From: Pelodera strongyloides | Taxonomy: Eukaryota; Nematoda; Chromadorea; Rhabditida; Rhabditidae | DNA: 64,000 bases | Assembly (NCBI GenBank): GCA_036852015.1 | Contig: JAANDG010000217.1 | Location: 1-64,000 of the forward strand | Direction of reading: 5' to 3' | In this document: piece after piece, positions 41,201 to 49,763 of the stretch | Layout of the letters: every line of letters starts with the position of its first letter | Numbering within the stretch: position 1 is the stretch's first letter | The notes under the pieces: model-generated | Database searches by the model: none | What the model was told of the DNA's origin: nothing | Seen by the model: the letters and a program-made list of their open reading frames with translations, nothing else | Made by a program: the position numbers and the translations under genes

Positions 41201-44200
41201 TCATGTATATCAGGAATATTTATCGTATCCATAAAATTTTCCATGTGTTGTAAATTTATACCATTTTTGGCTAGGAATTTAATTAGTTTATCATAAAGAT
41301 CAGCAAGAGATTCTCTTAGCAATAAATGAGCGACTTCTCTTCTATAAGGCTCTCTGAACTTAGTACCTTTAGCTAGGATACGAGTCGCAATAGGAAAATG
41401 ATGCTTAAATATTTGACAATTTCCGGTAATAATGTGTCTAGAGCCGTTGTACTCGATAATTTCTTTATTTTTACAGTATTGTAAGTAATTTATGCAATGG
41501 CATTTAAGACTTGCATTAATATCATTATTGACAAATTGCTTATAATTAAACAACAAAGGACCTAATGGAACATTGTACTTATAACGGAACATTATAGAAG
41601 GTACGTAACTAAGTGGTATTTGGTTATTCAAAAATAAAGACCTGATCGCTTTTTTGAATTGGTATTGTAGGTTGTCAGTGGGATCACTATTGATGTAGGG
41701 GATAACAATACAAAAGTCTGGTTTCTTTTTATTTGTAGATTTACCAAAATTGGTTGGAATTGTCATCCTACCACACAAAGCTTCAACGTTAACTTTAAAC
41801 TCATGTGAAGAATCACTTGAAAAATAAGTACCAAGAAAAAGTCTTTTATGTTGTTTGGAAAGTGAGAAATTTAGCCGACTTAGTTCGTGATAGTGTACGT
41901 TTCTATTAAGATCCGGTAAATTAACGACTGGACCATTGCGTACCCTATTATTACGTCTGGTACCTCTATTTTTGAAAGGTCTTTTAATTTTAAGTGAATA
42001 GTAAGGGATATGTGAGTTACCTAGACCTTTATGGTTTATATCGCTTATGATTCCATATCCTTTTATATTATCATTCAAACCAAACGGATAAGCTGTATTT
42101 AATAATTTAATCCAAAATAATTCTTTTTCTTTCCTTATGTTATTATTTAGCGAATCGCTCAGATTGTCAAGTATATGAATGGTAAAAAGTTTCGTAGACG
42201 ACCCAGGTTGGCACTCTGCAAAATGTTTGTAAAGTAATGTATCGTTGGATTCTTTTTTGATATGATAGCGGTGCTGACTGAAACGAGCCTTAAGGGTTCT
42301 TTTAGTTTCGCCTACATATTGTATACCACATTTAGAACAAGTAATACAATACACCAATCCACAACTGTTACAATTTGTATTACTTGTAGAATAAGTATTA
42401 CTAAAATAGCTGGTGGAATTGCTTCTTACTATCCTTTCAAATGATATTAAAGGACATATCTTACAAGCTTTGTATGTGCATTTATTACCAAATTGATGAG
42501 TTCCTTCAAGGGAAGTAATTATAAGTTTAGGGCCAAGTTTACGAGAGGTAAGAGTAAGACGATGATGGTATTCTGTGTTTGTAGCAGGGCATAAATTCTC
42601 CCCAGTTCAGCCGCCCTTGGCCTTATGGGAAATCTAGAGTGGGTTGGACACTTCGGATATACCTGACATGGCGGGATCGAGGTAAAAACCTCTGCCACGG
42701 TGGTACGAGGGTCCCAGGGTCACCAAGCCTGTCACCCTTGCTAGCGCCAATCCCGCCGGGTGACCCTGTAGGACGGCCAGTATTGAATACGAAAGGTGTG
42801 AAGAAGAAGTGCAAATTAATAAATTTACAAGGAATACGAGTAAGTAAAAGGAGCACATGATTCTCCAAAGCCAACCCTCATTGTACCTGAAGCTTAGAAA
42901 ATAATAATGTAAGAAAGTATATAATATAATTTGTGGGAATAGGCTTCTGGTAAATGTTAGTATCCAAATTTAAGATAGGTAATTGGGGACCAGAATCTGG
43001 TACGGAATGGCAATTTTGTGAGAATCATATGTAGAGAATAAGTAAGGCTATTAAGTGAGAAAACACTTACTAGTAGTTTTGAATGAGAAGTAAATAAAGT
43101 GGAAGAGAATAACTCTTGATATGTTCAAGAGAAATTAATGAGGGCCCAAAAGTACGAGCGTATAGAAGAAATCAGGAAACTAATAGTATAGAAATAATAA
43201 ATGGTTGAAGACGTGGTATAGCTAGAAAGCGCATATTGTAAATAAAATACAATATTCTGTAGTAACAGGAAAGAGAAGTCATGATATAGAGCTGCCGAGA
43301 AGGCAGGATATTGAACTGCCGCGAGGGCAGGGTAGTGAACTGCCGCGAGGGTGACATTATCCCTTTAAATGTAATGAAATTGTTGTATTAAAGGGACAGG
43401 CCCATCAAAGTAAACCTATACTTACGATATGTTCATAATTAATATAAAGCATTTTTATTACAATATATACAAACCAAATTTCACCTACATTCACCCTAGG
43501 AAACTTTTTCCGATGCGCTCATCGTATATTCATTCCGTAAAATTGCAGATTTCAAAGCTGTACATTTTTGTACAGCTTTGAAATCTGCAAATTTTGATCG
43601 CATACTAATTTCAAATATAGGTTTACTTTGATGGGCCTGTCCCTTTAAGGTGGTGAGCGAGTCGGATATGGAGCCCGTACAATGGGTCGGAGCAATTGAG
43701 GTCATTGGATTCAAGCAATTGAGTGATACGCAACGTTATCATGCGATTCAGTCCACGGACCACCCACGATTTATGATTTTACCCGGTGAGCGAGATGAGT
43801 TTCATTATGAAACTGTAATGGTGGGTGCGTGTTGGTCGGATTCTCGGGCAACAATAGGTAAAAGGTTAAAAGCACCTTTAGGATAGACGTATGGGCGAAA
43901 AATATCGGAAGTGGCGGCTACCGTATGCTAGAATACCGTATGCATAATATTGCCGTATATTAATGCCAAAATACCGTATGCATAGTATATACCGTATGCA
44001 CAAAAAAATCCTTGCTTATTGCATTTTGACTTTATCTTTTTATCTTCGTTCACAATTCACGTCAATATACTGAGGCCGTATTCACCAACACACAGGGAGC
44101 CCTCCCTAGGCTCACGAGCGTTCTGAATCTCTTTTGATCTGCCTCTCTACTTATTCTTTAGTTCCCTGGGGAGGCTAAGGGGGCTTCCTACGTGTTGGTG

Positions 44201-47200
44201 AATACGGCCTCCAGATCTTATTTTGGTCTTCAGGTCCTACTGGAAAACACTTTGATTCACCTTTGCTATCGCTTCTTGCCCAGTCATTGGCCGGTGCTGA
44301 TGGCCTTGTTGAGAGCATTGCGGTGTGTCAAGTTGTGAGTGCTGAAGACTACCGGGTCAGGGAGAGGCAGACTGCGGCCGCGGATGATGTGAATTGCGAA
44401 CCAGGTATTTGTTTTGTAAAATAGTGTAATCCTTCAAGGTACTGTGCTATCTTGACTCTTGACATGTTATCAATTGAAAATCATCATGTGTATGTGTAGA
44501 TGTACATAGTTAGAGTTTATGAGTTAAGAATTGCGAACAAGGTATTCGTGTTTGAAATACTGTATTCTTGGCGTATTCACCAAATTCACTTGTACACATA
44601 CAAGTCATTGTTGTTTGTTTGTAGTGCATCAATTGTGTATTTTCTTTTATTGCGTACGGTATTCTAGAACTTATTTTATATCGACCATGCTTCTGGAGTA
44701 CTGTAGTTCATGCGTTCACGTTGTTTGAATGAACTATGTCCTTTCACCCGTGATGTTTGTTTCAGGCATGGATAAACCAGCTGATTTTGATGAAAATGAA
44801 AATCTTTTCCATGCTTGTATGCATGATGATGATAAGAAAAGTGACGCGGGCCTTGATGGGATGGATATTGGCCAACCGCAGATTGGTATCATCTGGGCGC
44901 AAACCTTGCCACCAGAAGGTTAGTTAAACGTTAACTAACATGCATTTTTTCTTATGAATTTGAATATGGTGAGTTTTAGTGGGAAACTCTGATTACCGAA
45001 AGTGCTAGTTTTTCCGGGTCTAAGGGGCGCGTTTACGATGGCCGAAAGAAAGAAAAAAAATGCGTTTTCGGCCGTTCAGTTTGCCCGAAAAGAAAATTTT
45101 TAATACTAAGGGAAAATGAAGAGAGGTGGAGAGAGAAGAGTTCTTTAAAACAAAGGCAACTTTACTTGCTTAAAGCGAAATAGCGGCCGGTTTTTGAAAC
45201 GCATCGAGTACTCCCTGCTTTCCTATGCTTCATATGCAAATGAGCATAAATTTGAATAAAAAATAGACCCCAATAGACCCCTTTTTGTATAACTGCATAA
45301 GAATGCTGATATTTGAGATGCGTTTCACAAACCGGCTGGTATTTCGCTTTAAGGTCGTCAAAAGACATCTCACAACGTGTTGCTTCTCTCGATTTGCGAT
45401 CTTTCTTATGTGGAGGTGCTGCAGAACTTTGAGGTCGGTTCTTCTTGATTACCAGTTTAAACTTTGGTAAGATGGTAAGCCTAGCGATCTTTCTTCGTAT
45501 TCACAAACGTATCTGTTTTGCGCTTATGTTAGTTTAGCTGTTAGTACGGTTGCTGATTTATATATAGTGTTCTTTCCGGTGTTGAGTTCAAGTTCAGAGG
45601 CCGTATTCACCAACACACAGGGAGCCCTCCCTAGGCCCACAGGCGCTCTGAATCTCTTCTGCTCCCGCACTTTCTTTTCGCACTCTTTTAGCTCCCTGGG
45701 AAGGACAGGGAGGGCTCCCTGCGTGTTGGTGAATACGGCCTCAGAGTTCCATACGTGTATCCGTACGTGCCAATCTCATAACTATACCACAATGCCATTT
45801 CTTTAGGTCGTGCCAGCTGCTCATTCGGCGATGGGATGTTCGTCCTATGCTTCACACAGTGTAAGTTGATATTTTTCATGAACATACACTTCACACACTT
45901 CAATTTTCCGGCACTAACACACATAATTACTAAAATTGTACATATTATTGATTACTTGATTCCGAACTGCTAAGTGTAGCAGTGCTATAATAAGTTCACA
46001 GTGAATGGTTCCATTTTTTTATTAATTTCTTACTTAGCGAATTACTGATAGGTGTACACTGTAGCGTCATAATTTTCGAAGAACTTTAGACATTTCATCG
46101 AACTGTTCGGTCTGCAATAACCAGAGACAAAACGGGAAATCTGGATAAGGTAGGATTTTGTTCGTTATTAATGGGAAATAATATACATGAAGAGTTTACC
46201 TATATGTGGTATAGCAGAGTGGTTGAACACCTGAGGACATATTCACCACTCGATTCCCCGTGGGGAACTCCCCGTCCTTTTCTCTGCGTGTCTCACTAGA
46301 TTATAATGCTGTTTTCTGTCCCCAGGTACTCTTTCCCCGAGGGAATCGGAGTGGTGAATGTAACCTCTGCAGTTACGTTTATTGCATATTCAATGCTGTG
46401 CATTTCGGTACAGAAATCTACAAACTTTTTGAGTTTGAGCTGTCGGGGGTCTGGACAATAAAAATGATAATGAAGTGATGATCATGAAAAGAAGTGGGAT
46501 TTAATTAGATAGATTGGAAGTAGTGTGAAATAAAGGCGTAGTAGCGCAGCCTGTTAGGCCGTCCCTTTCCAGTAGCATGACCAGGGTTCGATTCCCCGGA
46601 CCACATAAGTAGTTTGATATCCCTTTTCGGCTCAAAAACACATATGGCGTACGTGGATTAGGATGTTTCATGGAAAGCATATAGGTACTCAGAACCGAAT
46701 TTGGCACTTCTTGGTGCGTTGTTTTTCATGCGTTTGCAGCTCTTCAGCTAATTGCAAGACCAATATTTGTATTGTGAAAAACAAGAGAAACAGCGGTAAA
46801 ACAGTTTTACCACTGCGGTAACTGTGCTGCGTATTATAAGTGACAAGATTCTGTTTGTAGTGTGAATATTGATTTCTATAATATACTAGTTCTTGTTTTG
46901 CACACTCCATTAGCGGGATGGATAGATGTATTTTCTTGTACAGATGTTGTGAGCATTAATCCCAACCAAAATTGACAACACAGATTATATACGTGTTTAT
47001 TCGTCAACGTTTCGACCGTAGTTCATCATCAGACACTACTTACAAAACATAACATAATCACGTAATAGACTAAATCGTGTTTTATTGCAGTACTTCGAGC
47101 AATATATCCTCTTTCAACATGCTATTGGAGATGGTAGTTATAGACAGACTACTGTGGAGTTTATCCACCAATTGCTGAAATCTGTCGCTGATAAGGTAAT

Positions 47201-47656
47201 AAGTTCAGTTAAATTGATTTTCTTATTATTACTCATACTAACATAGTCTCATAGTCAGGAAATCTATTATGCTCCAGTACTTTCTGTTAAAGCGATATAA
47301 CGGCCGGTTTCTGAAAATTGTACCGGAATAACTGCATTCCCAAATATTGTACGTCAATGCATGTGATTAGACTAAAAATCGTGCAGTTACTTGCATACAC
47401 AATTTAGGAATATAGAGTCCGCATACTTTTTTTTAATCAACCGGCTGTTATACCGCTTTGACCTAAAGTTGGGACGGTTCCTTGAAACCTTGAGTCAAGC
47501 ACTACCAGTTACCGTAGTTAGTTTCTTTCAAACTGGAGTGAGATACTGTAAGTATCATTGTAATTATCAAAATTTCAGAAGGCCGCCTCAGGTGATGGAA
47601 AGAAATTCGAGAAAGTGGAAAGTGTCCTCAATAAGTATCTCAGGAAACTGTTTTAA
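29202..47656 (+). CDS. INTS14-like Integrator subunit (VWA, beta-barrel, helical C-terminus)
   Basis: Fourteen exons join in frame to about 478 residues (human INTS14 has 518): 29202-29260, 29736-29892, 33011-33081, 38010-38136, 38320-38386, 38644-38740, 38963-39074, 43650-43785, 44234-44404, 44766-44918, 45817-45860, 46090-46149, 47091-47195, 47579-47656. The order fits INTS14: a short first strand with a VWA-like motif (VLFAVSDATPM), helix HQSAIAESMDVC, strand YNMIVLFVDGS, strand VQIVFWATG, then a barrel segment (GAIEVIGFKQL, RFMILPG) and a helical tail (VEFIHQLLKSVADK). INTS14 is part of the nuclear Integrator complex that cleaves nascent RNA and attenuates Pol II. Acceptor TTTTCAG six bases before the ATG suggests trans-splicing. 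Assignment rests on remembered resemblance; sequence similarity is weak. Confidence 0.65.
29450..29572. mobile_element. Family B MITE, copy 4
   Basis: GAAGCCGTATTCACCAACAC at the left and TTGGTGAATACGGCC at the right. It is followed at once by a partial family C element (29575-29674) that ends GTGGTGAATACGGCCTCTG, so two related elements sit back to back in intron 1 of the INTS14-like gene. Confidence 0.85.
29812..30153 (+). repeat. Perfect 114-bp tandem triplication across the end of exon 2
   Basis: Units 29812-29925, 29926-30039 and 30040-30153 are identical by eye except the last base or two. Each holds the last 81 bases of exon 2, its donor TTG/GTGAGT and 33 bases that include the start of a family A MITE. 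Because 114 is divisible by three and no stop occurs, the frame stays open through all three copies (a 38-residue unit). Confidence 0.95.
30138..30306. mobile_element. Family A MITE whose left end was caught in the triplication
   Basis: The full element starts with AATCGAAATACCGGTCGG after the third repeat unit and ends AAAACCGGCCGGTATCGCTT + TTAA-like. The first bases of its left end (GAAATCGAAATACC) are also present at the end of units one and two. Confidence 0.8.
30683..30754 (+). tRNA. tRNA-Asp(GTC)-like sequence, left arm
   Basis: The 72-base stretch has TAGTATAGTGGTGAGGGC (A box of tRNA-Asp type), a loop TTGTCAA giving anticodon GTC, and GGGTTCGATTCC (B box), and is followed by a T run near 30755 that could stop RNA polymerase III. 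The acceptor and anticodon stems pair only in part, so it may be a degenerate or tRNA-derived copy rather than a working gene. Confidence 0.6.
31734..31805 (-). tRNA. tRNA-Asp(GTC)-like sequence, right arm
   Basis: Inverse copy of the left-arm sequence, identical through the A box, anticodon GTC and B box by eye, and also followed on its own strand by a T run. The same stem mismatches are present, so they predate the inverted duplication. Confidence 0.6.
32450..32528 (-). tRNA. tRNA-like sequence, anticodon-loop reads ATG
   Basis: On the minus strand the stretch starts GCTAGCATAGCTCAACAGG (A box), has loop CTATGAA and GTGGGTTCGAATCTCGC (T arm, five pairs with wobble). Five of seven acceptor pairs form. 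The variable region is long and the anticodon stem is poor. ATG anticodons are not normally used, so a pseudogene or SINE head is likelier than a functional tRNA-His. Confidence 0.5.
33950..34437 (-). pseudogene. LINE reverse transcriptase C-terminal region, out of frame
   Basis: After the reverse-transcriptase frame stops at 34438 the coding continues in other frames (34171-34416, 34010-34192). It shows the usual C-terminal signature of jockey/CR1-group ORF2 proteins: LFHLILSDYVSLASF, a TRG motif, and a W-N-K-LP-like RWLNKLPQN block. At least two frame breaks are present, so this end is dead. Confidence 0.75.
34438..35850 (-). pseudogene. LINE ORF2, reverse transcriptase part
   Basis: An open frame of 470 codons holds the reverse transcriptase of a non-LTR retrotransposon. 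Visible landmarks are HYRPISI, YGFTKGKS, VYLDIAKAFDRVVH, GVPQGSILGPILFLLY and the catalytic FADD (IRCFADDCKLF). The palm motifs look intact. It is joined to the endonuclease part upstream by a region with a frame shift near 35945 and an in-frame stop near 35870, so the whole ORF2 cannot be translated as one protein. The element lies antisense in intron 3 of the INTS14-like gene. The motif set best fits the jockey/CR1 group. Confidence 0.9.
35945..36886 (-). pseudogene. LINE ORF2, endonuclease part
   Basis: A 313-codon frame shows an apurinic-like (APE) endonuclease: VIYSNIRSLL, VESWLRND, GGGICVYV, ILVGDFNINY and GSTDHNQICFE. These carry the metal-binding and catalytic Asp, Asn and His residues of the family in place. 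Its first ATG overlaps the stop of ORF1 at 36886 by one base. The C-terminal link to the reverse transcriptase is broken by a frame shift at about 35945. Confidence 0.88.
36886..37716 (-). CDS. LINE ORF1 protein
   Basis: An intact 276-codon frame directly upstream of ORF2. It begins with a Ser/Arg-rich basic stretch, followed by a helical part, and ends with the C-terminal signature of nucleic-acid-binding ORF1 proteins: NVFIRESLTFEQRQRQKELR, then WQLRGDKLVWKAN. Together with ORF2 it makes a near full-length element of about 3.9 kb in reverse orientation in intron 3 of the INTS14-like gene. The 5' end probably lies near 37.8 kb, beside a tandem repeat. Confidence 0.82.
   Translation of the reverse strand: METDPVSLKRDRPGDGASSSRGHSPKRREISDVLGMPEEEVNNLIKSGMGETGFQLDPESAGKLLSAFDKLLTLAKDVISGNSSLVMDAVREETRLRSLVITLPTNLPRSASGANEEELAKQKVAEETTQQLQLRTMLKFLGVNEAPKALYRMNAFLWKCELPSRHAKGMVLRNKMKLRKTEKWGNVFIRESLTFEQRQRQKELRYRRNYLNEAGGNGETWQLRGDKLVWKANPTIDRTAMAMTVVIPEGWTSKGPRVGGNGNSGTTQSALLPGNQ
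37818..37966. repeat. Tandem repeat of a 15-16 bp unit
   Basis: About nine copies of GAATTAAAATTGGAAT with small changes lie between the LINE 5' end and exon 4 of the INTS14-like gene, ending some 40 bases before the acceptor. Confidence 0.9.
38775..38890. repeat. Pyrimidine-rich low-complexity tract
   Basis: Runs of CT and TCTC, interrupted by a purine block GAGAGAGACAGAGAGG near 38834, form a long polypyrimidine/hairpin tract in the intron after exon 6 of the INTS14-like gene. Confidence 0.8.
39470..39585 (-). ncRNA. Hammerhead-ribozyme-like core at the 3' end of the Penelope-like element
   Basis: On the minus strand the order is CACA-CTGATGA-TGACCCC, then CCCGTC-TGTGA, then GGGGTC-GAAAC-GGG. 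All conserved hammerhead pieces are present: CUGAUGA, GAAA and a GUC site, with complementary arms CACA/TGTG, GACCCC/GGGGTC and CCCGT/ACGGG. Penelope-like elements are known to carry hammerheads. The linear order is unusual, since the arms interleave; see findings. Confidence 0.5.
39815..42607 (-). pseudogene. Penelope-like retroelement, GIY-YIG at the N-terminus (Naiad type)
   Basis: The frame runs open from just after a stop near 42607 to 40354, then continues one frame over from 40357 to 39815, so a single-base frame shift breaks it between reverse-transcriptase motifs. Order from the N-terminus: Cys-rich part (CTYKACKICP, CNSCG, CSKCG), GIY-YIG endonuclease (GIQYVGETKR, then RFSQHR and a Glu in EKELFWIKLLN), then reverse transcriptase with VDKAST, AIPKLHK, MDFSSLFTNLP, GVPQGGNASPLLADL and, past the shift, RYMDDIA and AFLDLYL. 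No GIY-YIG follows the reverse transcriptase. Canonical Penelope elements have the endonuclease at the C-terminus; the permuted order marks the Naiad/Chlamys clade. It lies antisense in intron 7 of the INTS14-like gene. Confidence 0.88.
43288..43352. repeat. Short tandem repeat
   Basis: Three imperfect copies of a 21-23 base unit containing GAACTGCCGCGAGGGC (the first reads GAGCTGCCGAGAAGGC). Confidence 0.75.
43388..43649. mobile_element. MITE ending exactly at a splice acceptor
   Basis: Left end TTAAAGGGACAGGCCCATCA and its inverse at the right end; a second perfect hairpin (GCAGATTTCAAAGCTGTACA and inverse) lies near 43545-43592. TTAA stands at both ends. The right end, GCCTGTCCCTTTAAG, is the acceptor of exon 8 of the INTS14-like gene. 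Confidence 0.9.
44072..44212. mobile_element. Family B MITE, copy 5
   Basis: GAGGCCGTATTCACCAACAC and inverse, in intron 8 of the INTS14-like gene, ending about 20 bases before the acceptor of exon 9. Confidence 0.87.
45170..45352. mobile_element. Family A MITE in intron 10 of the INTS14-like gene
   Basis: TTAAAGCGAAATAGCGGCCG at the left and GGCTGGTATTTCGCTTTAA at the right, about 183 bp. Confidence 0.86.
45597..45742. mobile_element. Family B MITE, copy 6
   Basis: GAGGCCGTATTCACCAACAC and inverse, same intron as the family A copy at 45170. Confidence 0.88.
46233..46368. mobile_element. Family C MITE, copy 3
   Basis: GAGGACATATTCACCACTCG at the left, GAGTGGTGAATGTAACCTC at the right, with the CCCCGTGGGGAACTCCCCG inner arm. 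Confidence 0.84.
46534..46603 (+). repeat. tRNA-derived repeat
   Basis: TAGCGCAGCCTGTTAGG (A-box-like) and GGGTTCGATTCCCC (B box, T arm pairs well) at tRNA spacing; the acceptor and anticodon arms do not pair well. Likely a SINE head in intron 12 of the INTS14-like gene. Confidence 0.5.
46968..47050 (-). repeat. Second Penelope-type terminal motif with hammerhead-like core
   Basis: On the minus strand GTGTCTGATGATGAACTACG is followed by GTCGAAACGTTGACG. CUGAUGA, a short arm closed by UACG, and GAAAC are in hammerhead order, and resemble the ends of Penelope-like elements. No coding part is attached, so this is a remnant. Confidence 0.4.
47287..47460. mobile_element. Diverged family A MITE in the last intron of the INTS14-like gene
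   Basis: TTAAAGCGATATAACGGCCG at the left and ACCGGCTGTTATACCGCTTT at the right; closer to the AAAGCGGTATAACAC subgroup than to the main family. Confidence 0.75.
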
Positions 47657-49740
47657 GAAAATGAAAACGCGAATTTTATGTTCTTATATGTTCTTATTTT
47701 TTATATCGTCTGATTGGCTCTCTTTCTTTTTTTTTTTGCGTTGTTAGTAAATACGACCTACCACCTACCATACGTAAATACGACCTAATGTAGGTACGAA
47801 GTCTAGTTTTTAGGTTCAATGTACGGTATCTGTTTAACACTACTAGTAAGGTTGAGAGCTGTGTTCTTATTCATATTTTTTTTTAGAAAATATGGACTTT
47901 TTTTTATAGTTGAGAGCTGTGTTCTTATTCATAATTTTTTTTAGAAAATATGGACTTTTTTTTATAAAGTTTTGTAGATGCAGTTAGCACTTTGGTATTT
48001 TAGGTAGTCTTTCTTGTTACGCTAGTAGTTTGAGAATATTAGGTTAGCAAAACTATGTACATTACGTGTTGTTGAATATATTGTTTGGTGTTTTTCTATA
48101 GATATATTCAATTGGTTGGTTATTTGTTAGGGCGAGTTGGTTTTGGTTATCTCCTTGTTTTTTTTTTAATACAGATTTTTTCAGTTGCGTGTTTTCATTG
48201 TATTATGTTAACGAAAATAGATCACTAAATACGGATTTTTGTTAATAATCACAGACACATTGAGTAGACAAGAATAAGTGGTTTTTACTTGATCTACACA
48301 TTAAATTAAGCAAAAGCAAGCAACAATGTAAAAAGTAGCAAAACAAATTTTTTAATACAGATTTTTTTCAGTTGTGCATTTTCATTGTATTGTGTTAAAG
48401 AAAATAGATCACAGAATACGGATTTTTGTTTAGAAACACAGGCACATTGAGTGCACAAGAATAAGTGGTTTTTACTTAAATACGTGGTTTTTACTTTTTT
48501 ACTTACCTATGTTAATTTTGTACGATTGCCGTGGACGATCGTACAAAATTAGCATAGGATACATATGATTTGCTTATCATATGCAAATGTTCCAAAGGGG
48601 CTAGCATTTCGCTTTAATCTACACATTAAGCAACACAGGAAAGTGAAAACCCCGATTATTTGTCGAAAAACCCCGATTTCGCTCCGATCACGGCCCGATT
48701 TTTTGAGGGACTTGATCGGGGCGAAATCGGGGGTTTTAGTTTCCCATGAAGAGCAAGCAATAATGTAAAAAGTAGCAAAACAATAATTTTCTTATGAGCG
48801 TGGCCATTTTAAAAGGCTATCCTGACTTTTCCTAAGTAAACCACCAGTTTTTTTGTTAATTCACATTGTTTATATATTCACAATAATTATGAGTAATAGT
48901 AACCCTCAAGTCTGCTATACTCATTCAATTTATTTATTACTGTGCAAAATTATTTTTTCAAAAAAGGCAATATAAAATGCAGATAGGTACCGTAGTCTTA
49001 AGCGATATTTTTTAAAATCGCGTAAACAAAGCTTTTAGCTTTGTTTACTTACAAAGCTTTTAGGGCACTACGGTATTGGAAACGCATTTTTATAATCGTA
49101 GCGATGATCTTTACTCGTTTAACCATTACTAAGAAGAGAAAGAGTGCTAATGGATGGATATAAACCGTAAAAACGTTTCTGACTACGGTACCTGGCCGAA
49201 CTGTTTGCCGGGGAATAACTCCGCGAGTTATAGTTGCAAAGAAATGCGGTTTTCACAGTAATATTTCTGAAATTCCGGACATTCTGTTCAAGTAAACCAA
49301 GAAACACCTTTTTCTCGTGGGCCTCTCCCTTTAAGTAAGCAAAAATTTTTAAAATCTTGCGTAACAAAGCCGCAACAAACGCGCGGAGTTTGGCTCCACC
49401 ATTTTCGTGTCAGAACCTGCCACAACATGAATCGATCGAGCCGAACGAGTGCGTTGTTGACGACGTCGTTGTCATGCTCGTAATCTTTCTCCTAGTCGTA
49501 GAATCATAGGCAGCACTGGAAACCTTTGTTTACGTGCAAGCGTGTTCGTGTTGCGATTATGACAGCTAGCGCTCTAAAAGACCGAAACGAAACAGAGGCC
49601 TCGCTCGCCGTCTTGTCTTTAGCCCCTGTTTGCACTGTTCTCTACTAACGGTGTGAGCACCAACTCCAACTGCTTTCTTGAAGGAACATTTCGTTCGATC
49701 AATTTCATGTGCCTTTGATTTTCAAGAAAGGTCGCCTTCG
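47657..49740. repeat. Intergenic region with nested tandem and dispersed repeats
   Basis: No exon is evident. Two copies of a roughly 65-bp unit (GTTGAGAGCTGTGTTCTTAT...) lie at about 47850-47965. Two copies of a roughly 180-bp unit (AATACAGATTTTTTCAG..., GGTTTTTACTT) lie at about 48168-48355 and 48356-48490. The part from about 47990 recurs near 59450-59740. A small inverted repeat of AACCCCGATT type is at 48640-48746. A TTAA-type MITE end, GGGCCTCTCCCTTTAAG, is near 49320. Confidence 0.7.
48640..48746. mobile_element. Small inverted-repeat element
   Basis: GAAAACCCCGAT at the left and ATCGGGGGTTTT at the right, with a second inner pair CCCGATTTCGC and GCGAAATCGGG, about 107 bp. Confidence 0.65.
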
Positions 49741-49763
49741 GATCTTGGATGCGAAGCTGAACA

